Part shown: one piece after another, positions 1 through 6,079 of the stretch
Layout: each line of letters starts with the position of its first letter
Numbering within the stretch: the first letter of the stretch is position 1
Assembly: GCA_013298265.1 (NCBI GenBank)
Contig: JAAFHE010000118.1
Span: 1 to 8,641, forward strand
DNA from: Lysobacterales bacterium
GTDB lineage: Bacteria > Pseudomonadota > Gammaproteobacteria > Xanthomonadales > Rhodanobacteraceae
Direction of reading: 5' to 3'
Length of the DNA: 8,641 nt
Translations under genes and position numbers: made by a program
The notes under the pieces: generated by a model
What the model was told of the DNA's origin: nothing
Databases searched by the model: none
Seen by the model: only the letters and a program-made list of their open reading frames with translations

Positions 1-1206
1 ACGCTTTGAAGTGTAGTTGTCCACAACCAATGCGGCGGCAAGGTCCTGCGCTGTTTTCGCATGAGCGCGCGCGGTCGAGCCATCCGGTAGGCGACGCTCA
101 AGAGCAGCGAGAAATCCTATTAGATCAATAGTAACGGGGTTGCGGGGCGAGTCATACGCTCCTCGGCCGGCCCGGGCGCTGACGACGTGCGGAAAGAGGT
201 CATCGCGATCAATGAGTAGAGCGTTGCTCAACCGACTCCACTCTTCCGCTAAACGCTCAACCTGCATGAGGTCTATGGCGCTCAAGGTCGTGTTGCCCGA
301 ATCCCCATAAGTCTCGGCATAGCTTCGCACCAAGCCTTTGGCTAGGTCGACGTTGGACTGGGTCGGGTGCTCCGTCAATCGCTTTGCGACCCGGGTATAG
401 TCCCAGCCGTGGCCCGGTTCAAGCTCCTCACTAGCAACCATTAATTTCGCGGAGGTGCGGAGCTCATACGCGGTCTCCATTGTCGCCATCAGGCAAGCAT
501 CGAAACCGATCAAGTCCAGCCCGGTGCCGAACGCAGTCGCGACCGCGGCGCGCACATCAGCGTTGAAGATAATCGAACCGGTATCACCATCGTGGGAAAC
601 AGCGCGATGGCCTACGGAGCTGGTCGCCGGTGTCGCCCGCTCAAATGCGGCGACCACTTTTGCCGGAGGTTGTGAAGTGCTGACAAGCCGATAACCTTGC
701 CCATGGTTCCAGATTACGACAGCGTATCGCTTTGCAGGGTAAGCCTGCTTCCCCCACTGCAGGAAGCGCGTCAGCGTTAACGGATCGCCCATATTAACTG
801 CGTCGCCGTCACCGACGATTGCCAGTTCCTTTCCGGGCGCGGGCGCGTCGCCTTTGCTTACCAAGTACCGTCTTGCGCCGCTCCAGCCGCCATACAATTG
901 ATTCAATGCTGACTGCGCGCCTGGACGACGCAAAGGCCGGCCGAGCTGCACAACAAAGCTGATCTGATCCGTGCTGCCTACCTCCGCGAGTTCCTGGAAG
1001 TCCTCGATCGCGAACTCTTCGAGATCGTTCTTACCATTCATGAAAATCAGAACGGTCCACTCGCGCGCAGTCGATGCAGCTACGATCGACGGTAGAGATA
1101 CGCTCAAAGGTATGGTGGCCATCAAGAAAGCAGCGAAGTGCCGGAGGTAGGCGCGTCGCATGGCGCGCGCAAGCAAGCTATGGGTGCTGAAACATTGGGA
1201 AAGCAT
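1..1206 (-). CDS. Secreted clostripain-family (C11) cysteine peptidase, 3' end off the window
   Basis: Reading from 1206 down to base 1 gives 402 uninterrupted codons with no stop, so the C-terminus lies outside the window. The N-terminus carries arginines followed by a hydrophobic stretch (about residues 24-43) and a small-residue cleavage region near VAAS, which reads as a Sec signal peptide for export. The mature part opens with the C11 hallmark WTVLIFMNGKNDLE (50-63). The family His sits in IWNHGQGY (His168) and the catalytic Cys in IGFDACLM (Cys238), followed by ASEELEPGHGWDY, the substrate-pocket region typical of clostripain relatives. The family cleaves after basic residues and often self-processes; that specificity is family knowledge, not visible here. 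Start choice: ATG 1206 has GGAG six bases upstream. In-frame ATGs at 1218 and 1161 also exist. The 1161 start gives a more classical, shorter signal peptide but has no ribosome binding site. GC is high, like the flanks and unlike the cargo block. Confidence 0.88.
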   Translation of the reverse strand, partial: MLSQCFSTHSLLARAMRRAYLRHFAAFLMATIPLSVSLPSIVAASTAREWTVLIFMNGKNDLEEFAIEDFQELAEVGSTDQISFVVQLGRPLRRPGAQSALNQLYGGWSGARRYLVSKGDAPAPGKELAIVGDGDAVNMGDPLTLTRFLQWGKQAYPAKRYAVVIWNHGQGYRLVSTSQPPAKVVAAFERATPATSSVGHRAVSHDGDTGSIIFNADVRAAVATAFGTGLDLIGFDACLMATMETAYELRTSAKLMVASEELEPGHGWDYTRVAKRLTEHPTQSNVDLAKGLVRSYAETYGDSGNTTLSAIDLMQVERLAEEWSRLSNALLIDRDDLFPHVVSARAGRGAYDSPRNPVTIDLIGFLAALERRLPDGSTARAHAKTAQDLAAALVVDNYTSKR

Positions 1207-1629
1207 CACACTCTCCATTTTGGGCAAAGGACATATACCGCGCCGCGTCGAGGAGGATCGAGCGTCCGCAATCTTCGTCACTACCCTTGCCGCGGCCAAC
1301 CACTAGCCACTCTTGCGCTGGCGGAAATCGCCCTCCATCGATAGCTACGCTATACTCTCCGCATAGTATCCAAGTTGCACGCGCAGAATGCCAGTAGATC
1401 ACGCGACGCTGCAATACGACATCGCTAGTTGGCGTGCGGTGCTGCGCTCAAAAGTCACAAATAACGCTAACGATCGCGCCGGCATCAAGGAACGCGCGCG
1501 GCCAGCTTGCGATTCATTGGGTTCCGGCTGCCGCTCGTTCCGGATACGGCCGCCACACCTGTTCGATCACTACCTACTAGCCGTTGTCTTCGTGCGCACT
1601 TGTCAACCTTGGTTTTTTGACGGGCACTT
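1207..1629. other. Gene-free spacer between the C11 peptidase and the serine recombinase
   Basis: I see no convincing gene here. Short frames on both strands lack ribosome binding sites and recognisable motifs. Just upstream of the peptidase gene there are two adjacent short inverted repeats: ATAGC/GCTAT (1341-1353, loop of 3) and ATACT/AGTAT (1352-1369, loop of 8). They share two bases, so only one can fold at a time. They could mark the peptidase promoter/operator, but no clear -35/-10 pair could be assigned. GTTCCGG occurs twice (1521-1527 and 1537-1543). Confidence 0.5.
1602..1621 (-). terminator. Possible weak stem-loop beyond the serine recombinase stop
   Basis: GTCAA (1602-1606) and TTGAC (1617-1621) form a 5-bp stem with a 10-base loop, about 8 bases past the recombinase stop codon. 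No U-tract follows on the minus strand, so this is at best a weak transcription end or an mRNA-stabilising hairpin. Confidence 0.2.
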
Positions 1630-2295
1630 TTAAGCCATATTCGCGAAAGTGCGTAGCCGCTGTATCGCGCCGGCAGTCCATTTTCCGCCGCGAGCTGTGG
1701 GTATACCTCGCCGAATTAGCTCGTTCGCGGTCGCGCGCAAGCTGTAACCTTCACATAGTAACCGTTCGATAAGCGGCGCAACCTCGCGAGCGCGTGCTCT
1801 CGCTCGCTGTTGCCTGGCTGCGGTGCCGAGCTTGCGTCCTTCGGCTTGTCTACGCAAGTTCAAGCTATTGCCGAGCGACAACCCTCGGGCCTTTCGTGCA
1901 GCCAAGGCTGCCTTCGTTCGGTCACTGATACGCCTTGCCTCATCCTCTGCTACAGCAGCAAGAATCGAAATCGTTAGGTGGTTGGCGTCAGGCATATCGC
2001 AGCACAAAAACTCGATGCCTGAGGCCCTGAGTTCGTGCAGGAAGTGAGCATTGCGGGCCAAACGGTCAAGCTTTGCGACAACAAGCTTCGCCCGGTAGAG
2101 GCGACTAGTTTCAATAGCTTTTGACAGCGCAGGGCGGTCGGCGTCAATCTTGCGGCCGCTTTCTACCTCAGTAAAGCTAGCTAGCGGTTCAACGCCTCTG
2201 AGGAACGCCGCCACGGCCGCCTGTTGGGCTTCCAGTCCAAGGCCGCTGGCCCCCTGCCGCTGTGTGCTCACCCGAAAATATGCGACGAATCTCAA
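1630..2295 (-). CDS. Short serine recombinase (resolvase/invertase family)
   Basis: The 221-residue protein begins with the catalytic signature RFVAYFRVSTQRQ; the nucleophile is Ser10 and the conserved Arg is Arg8. It continues with LGLEAQQAAV, FTEVESGRK (41-49), and LVVAKLDRLARN (71-82) with the conserved arginines Arg78 and Arg81. The dimerisation-helix region follows (AAVAEDEARRISDRTKAAL). The C-terminal 50 or so residues end in SLRATANELIRRGIPTARGGKWTAGAIQRL, a helix-turn-helix of the kind that follows the catalytic domain in this family. It is far shorter than large serine integrases (450-600 residues). Serine recombinases cut and rejoin DNA through a phosphoserine intermediate; the target site here is unknown. 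Start: I chose TTG 2295 because AAAGGG lies 7 bases upstream and homologues start right before the FVAYxRVST motif. GTG 2355 would add 20 non-conserved residues and has no ribosome binding site. It probably belongs to the mobile element that carries the cargo genes next door. Confidence 0.9.
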   Translation of the reverse strand: MRFVAYFRVSTQRQGASGLGLEAQQAAVAAFLRGVEPLASFTEVESGRKIDADRPALSKAIETSRLYRAKLVVAKLDRLARNAHFLHELRASGIEFLCCDMPDANHLTISILAAVAEDEARRISDRTKAALAARKARGLSLGNSLNLRRQAEGRKLGTAARQQRARARAREVAPLIERLLCEGYSLRATANELIRRGIPTARGGKWTAGAIQRLRTFANMA

Positions 2296-2313
2296 CCTTG
2301 TACCCTTTCTGCG

Positions 2314-2343
2314 ATCGGTGGTTAAATGAAAAGATACACCGAT
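2314..2343. promoter_or_regulatory. 7-bp inverted repeat just upstream of the serine recombinase start
   Basis: ATCGGTG (2314-2320) and CACCGAT (2337-2343) are perfect inverted repeats separated by 16 bases of AT-rich sequence. They lie 19 bases upstream of the TTG start. The geometry suits a dimeric protein binding site: an autoregulatory operator or a recombinase binding/crossover site. Function is inferred only. Confidence 0.35.
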
Positions 2344-2357
2344 TTTCCATTTCACGG

Positions 2358-2372
2358 AAAAAAAAGAAAAAA
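2358..2372 (-). terminator. U-tract right after the stop of the 448-residue gene
   Basis: On the minus strand the stop codon (2375-2373) is followed at once by T6-C-T8. A U-tract this long suggests transcription termination between this gene and the serine recombinase, but I cannot find a strong GC hairpin in front of it. The A8 run on the plus strand could also be slippage-prone. Confidence 0.3.
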
Positions 2373-3719
2373 TTAGAGCGGGCGTTCTCCTGGATCTCTC
2401 CGGAATGTATGTTGCAGTGAGCTAAGTACCGGTCGAACTATTAGATCTAGCTTTCGCCCCGAAGAGACAACTACATCTCGCTCGTTTATGACTTCGATAG
2501 CATCTGCCTCATAGAAGTTTATGCGAGAAAAATGAAAGGTTGGATTGAATCCTAGTTCACCTTTGGGTATGACCCCGTTGAACGGAATTGCGATATCTTT
2601 GCTATTCCAATAAGTCCAAATGTCACGAGACTTTGTTTCCTCGAACAGTCTGTAAAAGTGCTCATATCGGCCATAAGAAATATTCCTCATTTCGCGATGG
2701 ACCATCTGGCCCAGTAGGGGTTTGACTAGCCGTGCGGCCTCCATCCAGGTAATCTTCTGAAGCGATGAGCCGAAGCCACGGAAACTGCCCGGCTCATTAA
2801 AAGAGTTGTCGCAAATATACTTTCGAACGCGCCTTGCAATTCTACGAATCAACGCTTCGCCAGATTCGTGAGCCCCGAGCAAGCCCCTGTGTTCGACTTC
2901 GGCGATTAGCTTTTCCCAGTTGGGCCGGAACTTGCTTAGCCGAAAGTCCGTCCCGAACTCGGGGAAGAAGTGGTACATCAGCTCTTTGTAGTTCCAGTTG
3001 TTGAATTCACCGCGCTCTCTACATCGAGCGGAGAAATCATCGTCCTGACAAAGCATTAAAGTTACGGTTAACGCCTCAAAGAGAATGTATCCAAAAAAAG
3101 GAATCTGCTTTACAGCCTCGCTAGCTTCGGATAGGTACCCGCAGTCGTCAACTCTCGCACTGCGACCTTTGCGTTTTAGCTCGATACTCTGAACGAGAAA
3201 ACGCTCTTCCTTTCCCAAATTTTCCAGAATCTTTCGCTCGAGTCCGAGCTCGTCATCGTTAAGAAGAACCTTCCTTTCGCTGTAATAGTCAAAATGCAGC
3301 TTTCCCAGCCTAAGGTAGTTGACGCCTTCGACAGCTCGGCCCTGGTGAGCGGGTCGCACCAATTCAACTAGCAGGATTCGGGGGGTAAGAGCAGATTTCT
3401 GTTCGGCAGATAGATTCTTCTCACGCTGCGACAAAACAGCCTCGCGAAGAAAGTAATAGGCGCCGAGATTATGAAGCCTTAGCTTCTTTTCCCCGATTGG
3501 GAATGCGGGGGCGCAATACACGCTGCCCACCAAGCACCCTGCGCTAGGGTAGATGCACCCTTCGTCAATTATCTCCCTAAGAGAGAGCGTGACATGAGCT
3601 AACCACACGGAGCCAGGGCGTCGTATTGCATCGAACAGAGTATTGTTGAAAACTAGGCCCGCGTTCGCTGCGGTGTCCCAAATGCTGTAGTCATGGTGTG
3701 CCTCTCCCCACTCTAGCAT
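2373..3719 (-). CDS. Unrecognised 448-residue cargo protein, possible N-terminal ADP-ribosyltransferase-like fold
   Basis: I do not recognise this family with certainty. Visible features: residues 38-90 run VWLAHVTLSLREII-DEGCI, then GCLVGSVYCAPAF, then LHNLGAYYF. This order (strand with His42 and Thr, helix, DEG turn, G-x-VY with Tyr68, then a Tyr-rich strand at 88-89) loosely resembles the first half of H-Y type ADP-ribosyltransferases. I could not identify the matching catalytic Glu, so the suggestion is weak. The middle (about 155-205) is charged and likely helical. Residues 206-225 (IPFFGYILFEALTVTLMLCQ) are hydrophobic, either a buried helix or a membrane segment. The C-terminal half is rich in Arg and aromatic residues. 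No signal peptide is seen. Start: ATG 3719 was chosen because the longer TTG 3800 start would overlap the divergent methyltransferase gene by 83 bp. Its Shine-Dalgarno-like GGGGG is close (4 bases). GC is low compared with the flanks. A U-tract follows the stop. Confidence 0.75.
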   Translation of the reverse strand: MLEWGEAHHDYSIWDTAANAGLVFNNTLFDAIRRPGSVWLAHVTLSLREIIDEGCIYPSAGCLVGSVYCAPAFPIGEKKLRLHNLGAYYFLREAVLSQREKNLSAEQKSALTPRILLVELVRPAHQGRAVEGVNYLRLGKLHFDYYSERKVLLNDDELGLERKILENLGKEERFLVQSIELKRKGRSARVDDCGYLSEASEAVKQIPFFGYILFEALTVTLMLCQDDDFSARCRERGEFNNWNYKELMYHFFPEFGTDFRLSKFRPNWEKLIAEVEHRGLLGAHESGEALIRRIARRVRKYICDNSFNEPGSFRGFGSSLQKITWMEAARLVKPLLGQMVHREMRNISYGRYEHFYRLFEETKSRDIWTYWNSKDIAIPFNGVIPKGELGFNPTFHFSRINFYEADAIEVINERDVVVSSGRKLDLIVRPVLSSLQHTFRRDPGERPL

Positions 3720-4485
3720 GACTCCCCCGATGTCAAACGAAACAACGAAGACAGAGCAAAACTCTACTAGCGATCTGGAGCTATTGCTTCCGATTCTCAA
3801 GCGCCTTGTTCAAGAGCCCGGGGAAGATAGTCCCGCGGCTCTAGTATCTAGGCGCGCCGCTCTCCGCATCAGGCGAGAGCTTGCTGCCCTCAGTGTTCCG
3901 CCACATAACGGAAGCCTGCAGCTCCTACGCGCACCCCGCCTCCACCTCGGTTGTGGACGAAGGTTACTACAGGATTTTGTCAACATCGATCTTTTTCCAC
4001 CGGCCGAGGTCTTGTATGACTTGCGCGTCGGTGTTCCCTGTGAATCAAATACAGCCTCCCTGATTGTAGTTGATCACTTTTTAGAGCACATCGATTTCGA
4101 TTGCTCTGCTCCACAATTCCTTAAAGAGGTTTTACGAGTTTTGGTTCCTGGTGGGGAACTACTTCTTTCTGTGCCGGACGTGGAAAGAGCTGTCCTCGCA
4201 TATAATACTGATACTACATACTTGGCGAAAATTCACGAGGCTCTTTTTTCAGGGCGAGTGGGAGGGGTGAGGCATGACGATGGGATGAACACAATTTCGC
4301 GACTGTTTCACGATGCCTATGCGGATACGCGCTACTCCCCCCACTACTGGGGGTATGGCTTTAAGTCGCTAGTTGACTTGTTGACCAGAAGCGGCTTCTC
4401 CAGAGTCGTGAGGTTGTCAGAAAAATCACCTTTCCTGACCGAAAAGCGACACTGGTGGTCTCTCAGCGTTGTGGCAATCAAATGA
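3718..4485 (+). CDS. Class I SAM-dependent methyltransferase
   Basis: The 255-residue protein has a Rossmann-type methyltransferase core. Motif I is RLHLGCGRR (74-82), which binds the methionine part of SAM. Asp91 in FVNIDLF ends strand 2 and should bind the ribose. VVDHFLEHI (117-125) is the segment around strand 4, and VLRVLVPGGELLLSVPD (138-154) is the strand 5 region. The layout matches the COG4627/Methyltransf_11 type, whose known members modify small molecules, lipids or sugars more often than DNA; the substrate here cannot be read. An N-terminal, likely helical, 70-residue extension precedes the fold. Start: ATG 3718 lies in the same CATG as the start of the divergent gene. ATG 3730 would remove the overlap. 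Neither has a clear ribosome binding site. The 3' end overlaps the HD-domain gene as ATGA, so the two form one operon and are probably translationally coupled. Confidence 0.88.
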   Translation: MTPPMSNETTKTEQNSTSDLELLLPILKRLVQEPGEDSPAALVSRRAALRIRRELAALSVPPHNGSLQLLRAPRLHLGCGRRLLQDFVNIDLFPPAEVLYDLRVGVPCESNTASLIVVDHFLEHIDFDCSAPQFLKEVLRVLVPGGELLLSVPDVERAVLAYNTDTTYLAKIHEALFSGRVGGVRHDDGMNTISRLFHDAYADTRYSPHYWGYGFKSLVDLLTRSGFSRVVRLSEKSPFLTEKRHWWSLSVVAIK

Positions 4486-5279
4486 GCGGTTCATCGCTAT
4501 GGCAGCAAGCTGAAACGGGTGAGCTTCCCGATCATCAGTTTATCGATAAGCATACGATCCAGATGATCTCTCAGGCGCTTTGTGACTTACCGCAGGAGTG
4601 GGGAAGAGAGAGCTGCTTTGTCCACCTCGGTGTTCCTGATGAAATACTGCGTCGTTTCGACGATATTCGTTCAGCATACTCCGACGCGAGAATAGCCGCG
4701 GGAATACATGGCTCAAGGCACGCGACTAGAGTTGCCGTTTTTTCCTTCTGGTTGGCGAAGGGGGCGGAGGTTCCTCTTCAGCAGGCGTTAGTTTTTGCGG
4801 CCTTGTATCATGATTCGCGGCGCCAGAATGACAGGCGTGATTTAGGCCATGGCAGTAGAGCGGCGGAGGCGTTTCGACTCGGCTTATGTGGATTTTCGAC
4901 CAATGATCTAAATGTTGAGCAGAAAGAAATTGTTGACCAGGCAATGCGATTTCATGATGTTGATTGGCACGAAATTCCAGATAATTACAGGCATCGAATT
5001 GATATTAGGCTATTCAAAGCAGCGGACGCGCTAGACCGCTACAGGCTTCCTAAAAGGAAATGGTGGCCTGATCCCGCGATGCTTAAGCATCAACCTGCGA
5101 TCAGTTTGCTGCCTTCCGCAGCTGTCCTAATGTGCCTGCACGAAGCCTATGCGATCTCTGGCGTCGAAGAGATAGCTGCGCTTACGCAAGCGAGCAATCA
5201 AAGCAGAGCCCTGAACGGAAGTAGTCTAATTGAGACCATGCAGGTGGTAACTGAGAAGGTCAAAGCGCTACTTGACTAG
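4482..5279 (+). CDS. HD-domain phosphohydrolase
   Basis: The 265-residue protein carries an HD metal-binding domain at about residues 74-190. HATRV gives His80, LYHD gives the His110-Asp111 doublet, LGHG gives His123, RFHD gives His158, and KAADALDR gives Asp182 and Asp185. This is the H...HD...D pattern, with the extra histidines seen in two-metal HD enzymes. The family hydrolyses phosphoester bonds in nucleotides, cyclic nucleotides or (p)ppGpp-type compounds; the substrate is not visible. The tail after Asp185 (RYRLPKRKWWPDPAM) is basic and aromatic. Start: ATG 4482 overlaps the methyltransferase stop as ATGA, the classic coupling arrangement. The GTG at 4455 would add 9 residues inside the upstream gene and is less likely. 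The 3' end overlaps the convergent CYTH gene by 20 bp. GC is low, as in the rest of the block. Confidence 0.88.
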   Translation: MSGSSLWQQAETGELPDHQFIDKHTIQMISQALCDLPQEWGRESCFVHLGVPDEILRRFDDIRSAYSDARIAAGIHGSRHATRVAVFSFWLAKGAEVPLQQALVFAALYHDSRRQNDRRDLGHGSRAAEAFRLGLCGFSTNDLNVEQKEIVDQAMRFHDVDWHEIPDNYRHRIDIRLFKAADALDRYRLPKRKWWPDPAMLKHQPAISLLPSAAVLMCLHEAYAISGVEEIAALTQASNQSRALNGSSLIETMQVVTEKVKALLD

Positions 5280-5808
5280 AATTGTGTTGCGCGTCGATTC
5301 TGCGGCGAAATTCTTCAAATTCCTGTTCTGTCATAGGGGTCAGCTGCAAGCCGTTCAGTGTCTTGAGAAGCTTTGTTTGTGCTTCGGCTATTTCGCTAGC
5401 GCTAGCAACAACGCAATCAATTTCGAAGTGATAACCCCAGTCTTTGCTCCATTTCAGGGAGAGGTCGCACCCTTCAATCGAAAAATTGTAGCGAATCTGA
5501 TGCGTGGCTTGTGTTTGCGTAAAGCCAAGAGACTTGAAGATCGCGATCATGTCTTCATACGAGTCTTGAGGTATAGGTATCTCTATTTCATGCTGCGCTA
5601 TCGAACGTACTATGTCTCCTGATTTGAAGGCGATTTTTGCACTCCTTTTGGAGACCATGCGTGTTACCTTCAGCGTGCAATTCGGTATCATGAAGAACAT
5701 TGTATCTCGATGATCTTCTTCGGCTTTTCCCGCAATATCTGTCAAGATTTTGCGTAGCTTCTCGAATCGGTCTTCCACAATAAGGCCGCGGTACTCTACC
5801 TCTAGCAT
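5260..5808 (-). CDS. CYTH-domain protein (triphosphate tunnel metalloenzyme-like)
   Basis: The 182-residue protein fits a single CYTH domain, the tunnel-shaped fold of class IV adenylyl cyclases, thiamine triphosphatases and inorganic triphosphatases. It starts with LEVEYRG, the ExExK signature, with Glu3 and Glu5 for metal and Arg7 in place of the usual Lys. Then come basic strands (LKVTR 46-50; AKIAFK 57-62) and the HEIEIPI strand (73-79) with Glu74 and Glu76. QIRYNF (104-109) follows, and finally GYHFEID (125-131), matching the GxFxExE end of the family with Glu129 and Asp131. The enzyme should bind a triphosphate with divalent metal; whether it cyclises or hydrolyses it cannot be read. 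Start: ATG 5808 has GGAG six bases upstream and places ExExK at the N-terminus, as usual. A TTG at 5871 is part of the promoter -35 box instead. It is convergent with the HD gene and overlaps it by 20 bp. Confidence 0.8.
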   Translation of the reverse strand: MLEVEYRGLIVEDRFEKLRKILTDIAGKAEEDHRDTMFFMIPNCTLKVTRMVSKRSAKIAFKSGDIVRSIAQHEIEIPIPQDSYEDMIAIFKSLGFTQTQATHQIRYNFSIEGCDLSLKWSKDWGYHFEIDCVVASASEIAEAQTKLLKTLNGLQLTPMTEQEFEEFRRRIDAQHNSSQVAL

Positions 5809-5842
5809 AAGTTTCTCCAGTTGAATTTTGTCATTTGTTACA

Positions 5843-5871
5843 AGACTAGAAATACGAGATTGCGGTGTCAA
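5843..5871 (-). promoter_or_regulatory. Probable sigma-70 promoter of the CYTH gene
   Basis: On the minus strand a perfect TTGACA (5871-5866) is followed by a 17-base spacer and TAGTCT (5848-5843). The -10 matches the consensus at only 3 of 6 positions. It would give a leader of about 28 bases before the GGAG ribosome binding site (5818-5815) and ATG 5808. The CYTH gene would then be transcribed on its own, separately from the tyrosine recombinase upstream. Confidence 0.5.
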
Positions 5872-6079
5872 GTGCGAACTAGGCGAGTTTCGTGGATTCG
5901 AGGTTGAACGTTTGCATAGACGCTTTCAGCTTAGCGCTCCTCACGGTGTTTTGCGGTTCTCCCGCTCAGTGGTCTAGTTCGCCGTGGCGCGCTCATAGCT
6001 AACATAGCTTGCTTGACCAAATTCGAGCAGGTCGTTCCGCAGAATCGCTCTTTTCTACAGGGCGCGCTCCGATCGGCGC

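Noticed and set aside
1388..1633. An 81-codon plus-strand frame in the spacer after the peptidase.
   Set aside because: No ribosome binding site, no recognisable motif, and it runs into the end of the serine recombinase on the other strand.
3720..3800. Extension of the unknown minus-strand gene to a TTG start at 3800.
   Set aside because: It would overlap the divergent methyltransferase gene by 83 bp and has no ribosome binding site. The ATG at 3719 is simpler.
5272..5622. A 116-codon plus-strand frame after the HD gene.
   Set aside because: It is antisense to the CYTH gene, whose family motifs and ribosome binding site are much stronger evidence.
1170..6015. A 13-bp inverted repeat (CAAGCAAGCTATG at 1170-1182, its complement at 6003-6015) on both sides of the recombinase-cargo region.
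   Set aside because: In a window of this size about one 13-bp match on either strand is expected by chance. One copy lies inside the peptidase coding region, and the match does not extend.
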